Positions 1 through 9,463 of a stretch of 64,000 nucleotides of DNA are shown in pieces. The first letter of the stretch is position 1. Each line of letters starts with the position of its first letter. The stretch is from contig NZ_LACC01000029.1 in assembly GCF_000967965.1 (NCBI RefSeq), positions 33,057 through 97,056 of the forward strand. The letters are read 5' to 3'. Position numbers and translations under genes: made by a program. Origin of the DNA: Pseudomonas fluorescens. Lineage in GTDB: Bacteria; Pseudomonadota; Gammaproteobacteria; Pseudomonadales; Pseudomonadaceae. The notes under the pieces were generated by a model. That model saw only the letters and a program-made list of their open reading frames with translations, searched no databases and was not told the origin of the DNA.

Positions 1-179
1 CGGAAGGGGACAAGCTCATTCAGGAATACCGCCAAAACGGCTTCCTGTATGCGATCAAAGTCACGCCCAAAGGCGGCAAGCCGTATTTTCTCGTGCGCGC
101 CGATGGGTCGGACGGTAACTTCATTCGCTCGGATTACCCGGATATGCTGATTCCGGCGTGGGAAATTTTTAAGTGGTAA
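1..179 (+). CDS. DUF2782 domain protein, C-terminal part
   Basis: This is the 3' end of a gene that starts outside the window. The last 58 codons are read in the frame beginning at base 3 and end at TAA 177-179. The peptide ends in ...PDMLIPAWEIFKW, a tail I associate with small DUF2782 proteins, which sit just upstream of thrB in Pseudomonas. DUF2782 proteins are short exported proteins of unknown function. The start and any signal peptide cannot be seen. thrB follows 60 bases later in the same direction, so co-transcription is possible. Confidence 0.75.
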   Translation, partial: EGDKLIQEYRQNGFLYAIKVTPKGGKPYFLVRADGSDGNFIRSDYPDMLIPAWEIFKW

Positions 180-239
180 GTCGTCCTTAACTTTAATCGG
201 CGCTGGCTCAACAGCGGCGCCCGTACTGGCAGTTTAAAC

Positions 240-1190
240 ATGTCTGTGTTCACCCCCCTGGCTCGGCCCGAGCTGGAAGCTTTTCTCGCCCCTTATGGCC
301 TCGGCCGCCTGCTTGATTTCCAGGGGATTGCCGCCGGTAGCGAAAACACCAATTTCTTTATCAGCCTGGAGCAGGGCGAATTTGTCCTGACCCTGATCGA
401 GCGCGGCCCGGTTCAGGAAATGCCGTTCTTCATCGAACTGCTCGACGTGCTGCACGGCGCGAACTTGCCGGTGCCTTACGCCTTGCGCACCACCGACGGC
501 GTGGCCCTGCGCGAACTGGCGGGTAAACCTGCGCTGCTGCAACCGCGTCTGGCCGGCAAGCACATCAAGCAAGCCAACGCGCAACATTGTGCGCAGGTCG
601 GTGAGTTGCTCGGCCATCTGCACCTGGCGACCCAGGCCAACATGATCAAGCGCAAAACCGATCGTGGCCTGGACTGGATGCTGGAAGAGGGCACGCAGTT
701 TTTGTCGCACCTCGGTGCCGAACAGAAAGACCTGCTGCAGCGGGCGCTGGAAGAAATCACCCGGCAGAAAGGAAAAATCCTGGCACTGCCACGGGCGAAC
801 ATTCACGCCGACCTGTTCCGCGACAACGCGATGTTCGAAGGCACGCACCTGACCGGGCTGATCGACTTCTACAACGCCTGCTCCGGGCCGATGCTCTACG
901 ACGTGGCGATTGCCTTGAACGACTGGTGCTCGAACGACGATGGCGTGATCGATGGACCGCGAGCGCGGGCCTTGCTGGGCGCTTACGCGGCCTTGCGACC
1001 GTTCACCGCGGCCGAAGCCGAGTTGTGGTCGACCATGCTGCGGGTGGCTTGCGTACGGTTCTGGTTGTCACGCCTGATCGCGGCGGAGTCGTTCGCCGGG
1101 CAGGATGTGCTGATTCACGATCCGATGGAGTTCCAGTTGCGCCTGGCGCAGCGGCAGACGGTCAATACGCCATTGCCTTTCGCCCTTTAA
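240..1190 (+). CDS. thrB: Homoserine kinase (APH-fold type)
   Basis: Predicted to phosphorylate L-homoserine with ATP in the cytosol, the branch step to threonine. The 316-residue protein is of the aminoglycoside-phosphotransferase-fold homoserine kinase class used by Pseudomonas, not the GHMP class of E. coli. The catalytic loop is visible as NIHADLFRDN (H189, D191, N196) and the metal-binding Asp is in LIDF (D209). The length fits the family (about 316). The ATG lies 60 bases after the DUF2782 gene. A single REP hairpin follows the stop and separates it from the convergent znuA gene. Confidence 0.95.
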   Translation: MSVFTPLARPELEAFLAPYGLGRLLDFQGIAAGSENTNFFISLEQGEFVLTLIERGPVQEMPFFIELLDVLHGANLPVPYALRTTDGVALRELAGKPALLQPRLAGKHIKQANAQHCAQVGELLGHLHLATQANMIKRKTDRGLDWMLEEGTQFLSHLGAEQKDLLQRALEEITRQKGKILALPRANIHADLFRDNAMFEGTHLTGLIDFYNACSGPMLYDVAIALNDWCSNDDGVIDGPRARALLGAYAALRPFTAAEAELWSTMLRVACVRFWLSRLIAAESFAGQDVLIHDPMEFQLRLAQRQTVNTPLPFAL

Positions 1191-1200
1191 AGGCTTTGAC

Positions 1201-1230
1201 CTGTGGGAGCGAGCTTGCTCGCTCCCACAG
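1201..1230. repeat. REP hairpin (GTGGGAGCGAGC type)
   Basis: This is a perfect inverted repeat with 14-base arms (CTGTGGGAGCGAGC and its complement) around a TT loop. It lies between the convergent thrB and znuA genes. The same core recurs in paired form at about 35.1 kb and as variants at 17.6 and 54.6 kb. It is typical of Pseudomonas REP sequences and could also act as a bidirectional terminator. Confidence 0.85.
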
Positions 1231-1243
1231 GGTCTGGTGTCGG

Positions 1244-2164
1244 TTACAACGACTCCAGGCACCCCGCCAGATCATTCCCCAGCTTCTCCAACACCTGCTC
1301 ATAGCCCTGAGCAGTCGCCGGCGTGTACCCGCCCAGCGCATCCAGTTCAGCCAGCTTCACCGGCAAGCCCGCCACCAGGGTTTCCGCCAGGCGCGGCCGT
1401 AGCGGCGGTTCGCTGAACACGCAAGTCTTGCCGACTTCCTGCAACCGCGCGCGCATTGCCGCGACATGCTGGGCACCGGGCTGCACTTCGGCCGCGACGC
1501 TGAACACACCCACGTGCTTGAGGCCGTAGGCGTCTTCGAAGTAGTCGAAGGCTTCGTGGAACACGAAGTAGGGCTTGCCCTGAACATCGGCCAGGCGTTT
1601 CTTCAGGCGCGCATCCAACGCATCGAGACGCTCGTCAAAGGCTTTCAGATTGCTCTGATAGCGCGCGGCATTGTCAGGATCGGCGGCACTCAGGTCAGCG
1701 GCCATTTTCGTGGCGATGACCCGGGCGTTGACCGGCGACAGCCACAGGTGCGCATCGAGGCTGCCCGGACGGTGATCGTGGTCATGTTCGTCGGCTTCTT
1801 CGGCGTGGGAGTGGCTATCTTCGGCAAAGCGGCGCAGTTTCATGCCCGGCAAATCCTGCACGGCGACGTTGGGCAACGTACGACCATTGAGCACCCGTGG
1901 CAGGAAGCCTTCCATGTCCGGGCCGATCCAGTACAGAAGGTCCACCGATTGCACCTTGCGTACGTCGGAAGGGCGCAACGCATAGTTATGCGGTGAGGCC
2001 CCCGGCGGCAGCAAAACCTCGGGGATCGCCACGCCGTCCTGCACCGCCGCGGCGATCAACTGCAGAGGCTTGATGCTGGTAAGGACCTTGACCTCGGCCT
2101 GCGCTGAACCGATCAGCAGAAAACTTGCGATAAATGCGACAAAAACAGAAAAAAGTCGGGACAC
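1244..2164 (-). CDS. znuA: Zinc ABC transporter substrate-binding protein
   Basis: Periplasmic zinc-binding receptor of the ZnuABC importer (cluster A-I solute-binding protein). It has a signal peptide of about 23 residues ending in SAQA, then metal-ligand regions around SPHNYALRPSD, AHLWLSP and FHEAFDYF, and a His/Asp/Glu-rich flexible loop near residues 115-133 (SHSHAEEADEHDHDH) typical of ZnuA. I chose the GTG at 2164 because GAGTGG lies just upstream; another GTG at 2173 would add three residues. It is transcribed away from zur-znuCB, with a Zur-like site in the gap, so zinc repression is expected. Confidence 0.92.
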   Translation of the reverse strand: MSRLFSVFVAFIASFLLIGSAQAEVKVLTSIKPLQLIAAAVQDGVAIPEVLLPPGASPHNYALRPSDVRKVQSVDLLYWIGPDMEGFLPRVLNGRTLPNVAVQDLPGMKLRRFAEDSHSHAEEADEHDHDHRPGSLDAHLWLSPVNARVIATKMAADLSAADPDNAARYQSNLKAFDERLDALDARLKKRLADVQGKPYFVFHEAFDYFEDAYGLKHVGVFSVAAEVQPGAQHVAAMRARLQEVGKTCVFSEPPLRPRLAETLVAGLPVKLAELDALGGYTPATAQGYEQVLEKLGNDLAGCLESL

Positions 2165-2191
2165 GATGACCACTCGAAGAGGCGAGAACGG

Positions 2192-2207
2192 GTAACATAA
2201 TAACGTC
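2192..2207. promoter_or_regulatory. Probable Zur operator
   Basis: GTAACATAATAACGTC (the complement reads GACGTTATTATGTTAC) is an imperfect AT-centred palindrome. It resembles the gammaproteobacterial Zur box (GTTATAATATAAC core). It lies in the 66-base divergent gap between znuA and zur-znuCB, where it could control both directions. The assignment rests on position and similarity only. Confidence 0.65.
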
Positions 2208-2230
2208 TCTCACAAAACTCGTCGCCGCTC

Positions 2231-2712
2231 ATGCTAAAAACACCGATCGCCAGCCGTCCCCACGACCACTCACATTGCGTTCACAGCGCTTTGTCCGAGG
2301 CCGATGTCCTGTGCGCACGTCAAGGCCTGCGCCTGACCGCGTTGCGTCGGCGAGTACTGGAACTGGTGTGGCAAAGCCACAAGCCCTTGGGTGCCTACGA
2401 CATTCTCGCGGTCCTCAGCGAGCAGGACGGTCGCCGTGCCGCGCCGCCGACAGTGTACCGCGCGCTGGATTTCCTGCTGGAAAACGGCCTGGTCCATCGG
2501 ATTTCTTCGCTCAACGCCTTCATCGGCTGCAATCACCCGGAACATGCTCACCAGGGTCAGTTCCTGATCTGCCGTATGTGCCACGCCGCGATCGAACTTG
2601 AGCAAAGATCCATCAGCGACGCGATCATCGCCAGCGCCAGGGATGTCGGGTTTGTGGTCGAAGGCCAGACTGTCGAAGTGGTCGGTCTCTGCTCGGGTTG
2701 TCAGGGGGCTTG

Positions 2713-2713
<1 letters not shown>
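2231..2713 (+). CDS. zur: Zinc uptake regulator, Fur family
   Basis: Zinc-sensing transcriptional repressor of 160 residues. An N-terminal winged helix (RQGLRLTALRRRVLELVW..., APPTVYRALDFLLENGLVHRI) is followed by a dimerisation and metal-binding domain with the region HPEHAHQG. Two CxxC pairs, C114-C117 (CRMC) and C154-C157 (CSGC), form the usual structural zinc site. Its stop overlaps the znuC start (TGATG), so it leads a zur-znuC-znuB operon and is probably autoregulated through the site upstream. Placement with znu genes favours Zur over Fur; the P. aeruginosa counterpart is also called np20. Confidence 0.94.
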
Positions 2714-3490
<777 letters not shown>

Positions 3491-3498
<8 letters not shown>

Positions 3499-4279
3499 TT
3501 TTCTGCTCTACGCCCTGCTTGCAGGCCTGGCCCTGGCCGTCGTCGCAGGCCCGCTGGGGTCTTTCGTGGTCTGGCGGCGCATGGCCTATTTCGGCGACAC
3601 CCTGTCCCACGCGGCATTGCTCGGCGTGGCCCTGGGCTTCCTGCTGGATGTCAGCCCGACCGTTGCCGTCACCGTTGGCTGCTTGCTGTTGGCGGTGATG
3701 CTGGTGACCTTGCAACAACGCCAGCCACTGGCATCCGACACGCTTTTGGGAATTCTCGCACCCAGCACGCTCTCTCTGGGCCTGGTGGTACTAAGCTTCA
3801 TGCACGAAGTGCGGATCGACCTTATGGCTTATCTGTTCGGCGACCTGCTGGCGATCAGCCCGACCGATCTGGCCTGGATCCTCGGCGGTAGCGCTGCGGT
3901 ACTGCTCTTGCTGGTTGCGTTGTGGCGCCCACTGCTGGCGATCACGGTGCATGAAGAACTGGCCAGGGTCGAAGGCCTGCCGGTGGCGGGATTGCGCCTG
4001 GCCCTGATGCTGTTGATCGCCGTAGTGATTGCCGTGGCGATGAAAATTGTCGGGGTATTGCTGATCACTTCGTTGCTGATCATCCCGGCGGCTGCGGCAC
4101 AACGTCACGCCCGCTCGCCAGAACAGATGGCACTGGGCGCGAGCCTGCTGGGCATACTCGCCGTGTGTGGCGGGCTGGCGCTGTCATGGTTCAAGGACAC
4201 CCCGGCCGGCCCGTCGATTGTGGTGACGGCCGCCGCGCTATTTCTGCTGAGTTTTGTTCTGCCCCGTCGAGGGGTGTAG
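3491..4279 (+). CDS. znuB: Zinc ABC transporter permease
   Basis: Inner-membrane channel subunit of ZnuABC, 262 residues, ABC-3 family, with about eight hydrophobic helices. The family sequence FVVWRRMAYFGDTLSHAAL lies near the N terminus. The ATG at 3491 sits inside the end of znuC, so the two genes are translationally coupled; starting farther upstream would add hydrophilic residues with no family match. Last gene of the zur-znuCB unit. Confidence 0.94.
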
Positions 4280-4316
4280 ACTTGCTCGTTTTTTGCGCAA
4301 ATAGAGAGTCGCAGGA

Positions 4317-5033
4317 ATGAAGTCGTTCGCCTCCCGTTATCTGCTCCTTGTCGCATTTTCTTTGCTGCTGGGCGCCTGCCAAAGCACGCCATCGGAAGCC
4401 ACCAAGGCCGCCGATGCACGGGCCACGGCCATCGTGCAGCTGGAACAAAACATCGCCAGCGATGAACTGGCCACCGCCGAGGACCAATTGGCAGCCTTGC
4501 AGGCCGAATCGCCCAACGATGCGTCCCTTGAGCAATATCAGCGGCAGTTGGCCGAAGCCTATCTGCGTCGCAGCCAGATCGTGCTGCAAAAGGGTGATGT
4601 GGATGCCGCCGCGACCGCCTTGAGCCGTGCCCGCGCGCTGATGCCCAAGGCTCCGGCACTGACCGGCGGAGTCAACGGCTCGATTGCCCAGGCACGCAAG
4701 GCCGAGCTGGAAAAAGCCGAAGCCGCCCTCAAGGCTGCCGAAGCCAGGCCAAAAGCCAAGGTTATCGACCTGACGGCTGAAAGCACCACGGTCGTGCTGA
4801 ATATCAACGATATGGGCAAACTGCGTCGCCAACTGGATGCCATCGCCGCCGATGTGGTGAACTTTCAGTGCGACGTGAGCATTCAGGCTCCGCGTACCAA
4901 CGATTACCCTTGGCTGGCTAACTTGCTGACCAAACGAGTGAAGAAGCTCGATCCCGAGTTTGATCTGAAGCTGGAGCGGCAGATTTTGCGCAGTGTTCCG
5001 GCGCAGATGGTTCTTAGCCCTCGGAAACCCTGA
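4317..5033 (+). CDS. Predicted lipoprotein (PA5502-like)
   Basis: The 238-residue protein starts with a lipoprotein signal peptide; the lipobox LLLGAC places the lipidated Cys at residue 21. The rest is Ala/Gln/Glu-rich and helical (repeated AxxQLxALQAE and KAELEKAEAALKAAEA patterns), suggesting coiled coil or TPR-like packing. It resembles the uncharacterised gene that sits between znuB and metN in P. aeruginosa. It starts 37 bases after znuB on the same strand. Function unknown; an envelope role is inferred only from the lipobox. Confidence 0.8.
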   Translation: MKSFASRYLLLVAFSLLLGACQSTPSEATKAADARATAIVQLEQNIASDELATAEDQLAALQAESPNDASLEQYQRQLAEAYLRRSQIVLQKGDVDAAATALSRARALMPKAPALTGGVNGSIAQARKAELEKAEAALKAAEARPKAKVIDLTAESTTVVLNINDMGKLRRQLDAIAADVVNFQCDVSIQAPRTNDYPWLANLLTKRVKKLDPEFDLKLERQILRSVPAQMVLSPRKP

Positions 5034-5038
5034 AAAGC

Positions 5039-5060
5039 TTCGCGGGCTTGCCCGCGAAGG
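5039..5060. terminator. Hairpin after the znu/lipoprotein genes
   Basis: CTTCGCGGGC and its complement form a 10-bp stem with a two-base loop, six bases after the lipoprotein stop. No T-run follows at once (an A-run comes about 16 bases later). It may be a terminator or a solitary REP-like element. The rest of the gap up to metN (5061-5328) holds no gene that I can support. It contains a candidate -10 (TAAAAT at 5269-5274) without a good -35. Confidence 0.5.
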
Positions 5061-5328
5061 CGTCCTATCTGGCAAAAAAACTCTCAGGCCGGAATCACCT
5101 TGGCCTTCGCCTCCCTGTCCCAAAACCGATGCTGCCCACCAGGTCGAAATTGCCTTCGGCTTTGGGCGAGCTTCTTCAGCCGTTCCTTTTTCCTGACCTT
5201 TGATCGCGTTATTGCCAAATGACAGGACAAATGCGAAATAAATGCTAAGAACCTCTATACGGACAGGCTAAAATGCGCGCCCGGCTAACCGCTGATCCTT
5301 TTCTAACGCGCCCCACAAGGTTCGCTAC

Positions 5329-6336
5329 GTGATCGAGTTTCAAAACGTCCATAAAACCTACCGCGTCGCCGGTAAGGAAATCCCCGCCCTGCATCCGACC
5401 AGTCTGACGATTGAGAACGGGCAGGTTTACGGCTTGATCGGTCATTCCGGCGCAGGAAAAAGTACCCTGCTGCGTCTGATCAATCGCCTGGAAAATTCCA
5501 GCGGCGGCAAGATCATTGTCGACGGTGAAGAAGTCACCGCTCTCGACGCCAACGGCCTGCGCCGCTTCCGTCAGCAGGTCGGGATGATTTTCCAGCACTT
5601 CAACCTGCTGGCCTCCAAGACTGTCGCTGACAACGTGGCGCTGCCGCTGACCCTGGCCGGCGAACTGTCGCGCAGCGAGATCGATTCTCGCGTGGCCGAG
5701 TTGCTGGCGCGGGTCGGTTTGTCCGACCACGCCAAGAAATACCCGGCGCAATTGTCTGGCGGACAGAAGCAGCGTGTCGGCATTGCCCGTGCGCTGGCGA
5801 CCAAGCCGAAAATCCTGCTGTGCGATGAAGCCACCAGCGCCCTCGACCCGCAAACCACCGCATCGGTCTTGCAATTGCTGGCCGAGATCAACCGCGAGCT
5901 GAAACTGACCATCGTCTTGATCACCCACGAGATGGACGTGATCCGCCGGGTCTGCGACCAGGTAGCCGTGATGGACGCCGGCGTGATCGTCGAGCAAGGC
6001 TCGGTGGCCGAAGTGTTCCTGCATCCGAAGCACCCGACCACCAAGCGCTTCGTGCAGGAAGACGAGCAGATCGACGAAAGCGAACAGCGTGACGACTTCG
6101 CTCACGTCCCGGGGCGCATCCTGCGTCTGACCTTCCAGGGCGAAGCGACCTACGCGCCTCTGCTGGGCACTGTCGCCCGGGAAACCGGCGTGGACTACAG
6201 CATCCTGGCCGGTCGTATCGACCGCATCAAAGACATCCCTTACGGGCAACTGACCCTGGCCGTGACCGGCGGTGACATGGAAGCGGCCTTTGCCCGCTTC
6301 ACCGCAGCCGACGTCCACATGGAGGTGCTGCGCTAA
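5329..6336 (+). CDS. metN: Methionine ABC transporter ATP-binding protein
   Basis: ATPase of the MetNIQ D/L-methionine importer. Walker A is GHSGAGKST (38-46), the signature is LSGGQKQRVGIARAL, and Walker B is ILLCDEATSALD. The C-terminal stretch of about 75 residues (RILRLTFQGEATYAPLL...) is the NIL domain, which binds methionine and shuts off import when the cell is replete. The 335-residue length is normal. The start is the first in-frame codon that gives the family N terminus (VIEFQNVHKTY). Its last base is shared with the metI start. Confidence 0.96.
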   Translation: MIEFQNVHKTYRVAGKEIPALHPTSLTIENGQVYGLIGHSGAGKSTLLRLINRLENSSGGKIIVDGEEVTALDANGLRRFRQQVGMIFQHFNLLASKTVADNVALPLTLAGELSRSEIDSRVAELLARVGLSDHAKKYPAQLSGGQKQRVGIARALATKPKILLCDEATSALDPQTTASVLQLLAEINRELKLTIVLITHEMDVIRRVCDQVAVMDAGVIVEQGSVAEVFLHPKHPTTKRFVQEDEQIDESEQRDDFAHVPGRILRLTFQGEATYAPLLGTVARETGVDYSILAGRIDRIKDIPYGQLTLAVTGGDMEAAFARFTAADVHMEVLR

Positions 6337-7010
6337 TGGAAGCCCTGACAAGTTTCTTCGCCAATATCGACTGGTTCGAAATCTGGCTGGCCACCGGCGA
6401 CACCCTGCTGATGCTCGGCGGTTCGCTGTTGTTCACCGTGCTGCTCGGCTTGCCGCTGGGCGTGCTGCTGTTCCTGTGCAGCCCGCGCCAGTTGCTGGAA
6501 GCCAAAGGCGTCTACGCGATGTTGTCGCTGATGGTGAACATCCTGCGTTCGCTGCCGTTCATCATCCTGTTGATCGTGATGATTCCGTTCACCGTGTTGA
6601 TCACCGGTACGTCCCTGGGTGTCGCCGGTGCGATCCCGCCGCTAGTGGTGGGTGCCACGCCGTTCTTCGCCCGCCTGGTGGAAACCGCCCTGCGTGAAGT
6701 GGATCGCGGCATCATCGAAGCGACCCAGGCCATGGGCGCGACCACGCGACAGATCATCACCAATGCCTTGCTGCCGGAGGCTCGCCCGGGCATCTTCGCG
6801 GCGATTACGGTGACAGCCATTACACTGGTGTCCTACACGGCGATGGCCGGTGTCGTGGGTGCCGGTGGTCTGGGTGACCTGGCGATCCGCTTCGGCTACC
6901 AGCGTTTCCAGACCGATGTGATGGTGGTGACCGTGGTGTTGCTGCTGGTACTGGTCCAGGTACTGCAAACCGTTGGCGACAAATTGGTTGTGCATTTCTC
7001 CCGTAAATAA
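6336..7010 (+). CDS. metI: Methionine ABC transporter permease
   Basis: Inner-membrane subunit of the methionine importer, 224 residues, with five or so hydrophobic helices. The EAA loop that docks on MetN is visible as DRGIIEATQAMGATTRQII. It starts on the last base of metN (TAATGG), so the two are translationally coupled. metQ follows after 63 bases. Confidence 0.95.
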   Translation: MEALTSFFANIDWFEIWLATGDTLLMLGGSLLFTVLLGLPLGVLLFLCSPRQLLEAKGVYAMLSLMVNILRSLPFIILLIVMIPFTVLITGTSLGVAGAIPPLVVGATPFFARLVETALREVDRGIIEATQAMGATTRQIITNALLPEARPGIFAAITVTAITLVSYTAMAGVVGAGGLGDLAIRFGYQRFQTDVMVVTVVLLLVLVQVLQTVGDKLVVHFSRK

Positions 7011-7073
7011 AGACATGAGCCGGCCATTCGCTGGCAGGCGCCGGTAACCGGCGCCGCACAAGGAGTTAGCTGA

Positions 7074-7844
7074 ATGAAAAAACTACTCGTGGCCTTCGCG
7101 GCCGTTGCCGCGTTCTCTGCTCACGCTGAAACCCTGACCGTTGCGGCCACTCCAGTGCCACACGCCGAGATCCTCGAATTCGTGAAGCCGACCCTGGCCA
7201 AAGAAGGCGTGGACCTGAAGGTCAAGGTATTCACCGACTACATCCAGCCGAACGTGCAGGTCGCGGAAAAACGCCTGGATGCCAACTTCTTCCAGCACCA
7301 GCCGTACCTGGATGAGTTCAACAAGGCCAAGGGCACCCACCTGGTTTCCGTAACCGGCGTGCACCTGGAGCCCCTGGGCGCTTACTCCAGCAAGTACAAG
7401 ACCATTGCCGAACTGCCTGGCGGTGCCAACGTGGTGATCCCGAACGACGCCACCAACGGCGGCCGTGCGCTGCTGCTGATGGCCAAGGCCGGCCTGATCA
7501 AGTTGAAGGATTCGAACAACATCCTGTCGACCGTCAAGGACATCACCGAGAACACCAAGGACCTGAAAATCCGCGAACTGGAAGCCGCGACCATCCCGCG
7601 CGTGCTGACCCAGGTCGACCTGGCGCTGATCAACACCAACTACGCGCTGGAAGCCAAGCTTGATCCGGCCAAGGACGCGCTGTTCATCGAAGGCAGCGAC
7701 TCGCCTTACGTGAACATTCTGGTGGCTCGCCCGGACGACAAGGACAGCGAAGCGATGAAGAAACTGGTCGCTGCCCTGCACAGCCCGGAAGTGAAGGCCT
7801 TCATTCTCGAGAAGTACAAAGGCGCGGTGGTGCCGGCGTTCTGA
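7074..7844 (+). CDS. metQ: Methionine-binding protein (NlpA family)
   Basis: Periplasmic methionine receptor, 256 residues. The N terminus is a standard secretory signal (MKKLLVAFAAVAAFSAHA) with no lipobox Cys, so this MetQ should be soluble in the periplasm rather than lipidated as in E. coli. Family blocks include ATPVPHAEILEFVKP, DANFFQHQPYLDEFN and IPNDATNGGRAL. An AGGAG-type ribosome site precedes the ATG. The operon ends at the terminator right after it. Confidence 0.95.
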   Translation: MKKLLVAFAAVAAFSAHAETLTVAATPVPHAEILEFVKPTLAKEGVDLKVKVFTDYIQPNVQVAEKRLDANFFQHQPYLDEFNKAKGTHLVSVTGVHLEPLGAYSSKYKTIAELPGGANVVIPNDATNGGRALLLMAKAGLIKLKDSNNILSTVKDITENTKDLKIRELEAATIPRVLTQVDLALINTNYALEAKLDPAKDALFIEGSDSPYVNILVARPDDKDSEAMKKLVAALHSPEVKAFILEKYKGAVVPAF

Positions 7845-7860
7845 TCGAACTGCTGCAACG

Positions 7861-7892
7861 AAAAAAGGGCGCATCGAATGCGCCCTTTTTTT
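7861..7892 (+). terminator. Rho-independent terminator of metNIQ
   Basis: A-run, then the stem GGGCGCAT...ATGCGCCC, then seven T residues. It is symmetrical and so may also stop transcription arriving on the minus strand from the Sco gene. Confidence 0.9.
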
Positions 7893-7931
7893 GTGCCTGA
7901 AACACAGCCCCCACAGGGTTTGGTGGTGCTT

Positions 7932-8567
7932 TCAGTTGCGCTTGAGCATCACCGGCAACTGCGCCACCAGCTTCGCATTGTTCAACGGCGCCCGAATGAA
8001 CCCGCGCTGGGTGCCGTCCGGCCCGATCACCGCAAGGTTACCGCTGTGGTCAACGGTGTAGTTCGGCTTGCTGGTGTCCGCCGGAATGAATGGAATGCTC
8101 ACCGCGTTGGCGATCGTTTGCAGCTCATCGGTCGACGCCGGGGTCAGGCCAACAAACTGCGGATCGAAATAGCCCAGATACTGCTTGAGCTGCTTGGGCG
8201 TATCGCGATTGGGGTCGATACTGACCAGCACGATTTGCAATTTATCCACAGCCTCGGGTGGCAACTCGCTCTTGATCTGCCGCAACTGGGCGAGGGTGGT
8301 CGGGCAGATGTCCGGGCAGAAGGTGTAGCCGAAGAACAGCAAGCTCCACTTGCCTTTCAATTCATTGATCGCGACCGGCTGGCCATCCTGGTTGGTCATC
8401 ATCACGTCCGGCAGATTCCGGCTCTGCGGCAACAAGATGATGCCAGCGTCGATCAGCGCCGTCGGATCGCCCTGGTTTTTCCCGGACAGCACCTTGTTGA
8501 CGGTCAGGCCCAGGATCAGGGCGACCAGGGCGACGAGTATGAAGACGGTTTTCTGGGTTCGAGTCAT
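7932..8567 (-). CDS. SCO1/SenC family copper chaperone
   Basis: Membrane-anchored thioredoxin-fold protein that helps deliver copper to the CuA site of cytochrome c oxidase. One N-terminal helix (residues 8-23) is followed by the copper motif FCPDICP (C84, C88) and the third ligand His in VDHSG (H174). 211 residues, the usual length. The ATG at 8567 overlaps the ctaB stop by four bases (ATGA type). It is the last gene of the SURF1-ctaA-ctaB-sco unit. Confidence 0.93.
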   Translation of the reverse strand: MTRTQKTVFILVALVALILGLTVNKVLSGKNQGDPTALIDAGIILLPQSRNLPDVMMTNQDGQPVAINELKGKWSLLFFGYTFCPDICPTTLAQLRQIKSELPPEAVDKLQIVLVSIDPNRDTPKQLKQYLGYFDPQFVGLTPASTDELQTIANAVSIPFIPADTSKPNYTVDHSGNLAVIGPDGTQRGFIRAPLNNAKLVAQLPVMLKRN

Positions 8568-9463
8568 AGGTTCAACAGTAGGTAGTGGTCTACGAGCAGG
8601 GCGATAAACAGCAGGAACAAGTAGTAAATAGAGTACTTGAACGTGTTGATCGCCGCGTGCGGCCGAGTGCCACGGTACAGCACCACGGCCCATTGCAGAA
8701 ACCGCGCACCCAGTCCGAGCGCGCAGACCAGGTAGAGCGTGCCGCTCATGTGGATCACATAAGGCATCAGGCTGACGGCAAGCAATGCGAAGGTATAAAG
8801 CAGGATGTGAATCTTGGTGTAGTGTTCGCCATGGGTGACCGGCAGCATCGGTATGTCGGCCTTGGCGTATTCCTCCTTGCGATGGATCGCCAGCGCCCAG
8901 AAGTGCGGCGGGGTCCAGGCGAATATGATCAGCACCAGCAGCAGTGGCTCGGCGCTGACATGACCGGTGGCGGCAGTCCAGCCGAGCAACGGCGGTGCGG
9001 CACCGGCCAGACCACCGATGACGATGTTCTGCGGGGTCGCGCGCTTGAGGAATCCGGTGTAGACCACCGCGTAGCCGAGCAACGAGGCAAGGGTCAGCCA
9101 CGCGGTCAGCGGGTTGGTGAACGCCAGCAGCATGGCTTGTCCGAGGACCGCCAATACCAGTGCGAACGTCAGCGCGGCGGTTGGCGAAACCCGGCCTTCG
9201 GCGAGCGGCCGTTTGTGGGTGCGCGCCATCACCGCGTCGATACGCCGGTCCACCACATGATTGACCGCCGCCGCACCGCCGGCACACAGGGCGATGCCCA
9301 GGTTGCCGAAAATCAGCACCGTCCACGGCACCCCGGCGCGGGTCGCGAGGAACATCCCCACCAGTGAAGTGATGAGCATCAGCACCACGACCTTGGGTTT
9401 GGTCAGCTCCAGGTAGTCACGCCAGATCGCCTGACTGGGACGTTCGCCGATCAGAATCGCCAT
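8564..9463 (-). CDS. ctaB: Protoheme IX farnesyltransferase (heme O synthase)
   Basis: UbiA-family membrane prenyltransferase that adds farnesyl to heme b to make heme o, the step before CtaA. 299 residues with about nine hydrophobic helices. The Asp-rich substrate motif is NHVVDRRIDAVMARTHKRPL. Good SD (GGAGAG) before the ATG. It overlaps the end of ctaA by 13 bases and the Sco gene by four. The name cyoE is also used for this family; the cox context favours ctaB. Confidence 0.93.
   Translation of the reverse strand: MAILIGERPSQAIWRDYLELTKPKVVVLMLITSLVGMFLATRAGVPWTVLIFGNLGIALCAGGAAAVNHVVDRRIDAVMARTHKRPLAEGRVSPTAALTFALVLAVLGQAMLLAFTNPLTAWLTLASLLGYAVVYTGFLKRATPQNIVIGGLAGAAPPLLGWTAATGHVSAEPLLLVLIIFAWTPPHFWALAIHRKEEYAKADIPMLPVTHGEHYTKIHILLYTFALLAVSLMPYVIHMSGTLYLVCALGLGARFLQWAVVLYRGTRPHAAINTFKYSIYYLFLLFIALLVDHYLLLNL

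Noticed and set aside
4993..5196. 67-codon ORF after the PA5502-like gene
   Set aside because: It starts within the lipoprotein gene in another frame and crosses the hairpin; no ribosome site or family features.
8568..9326. Long N-terminal extension of the Sco protein through ctaB
   Set aside because: The added 250 residues are an out-of-frame reading of ctaB. The Sco start at 8567 has the proper membrane anchor.
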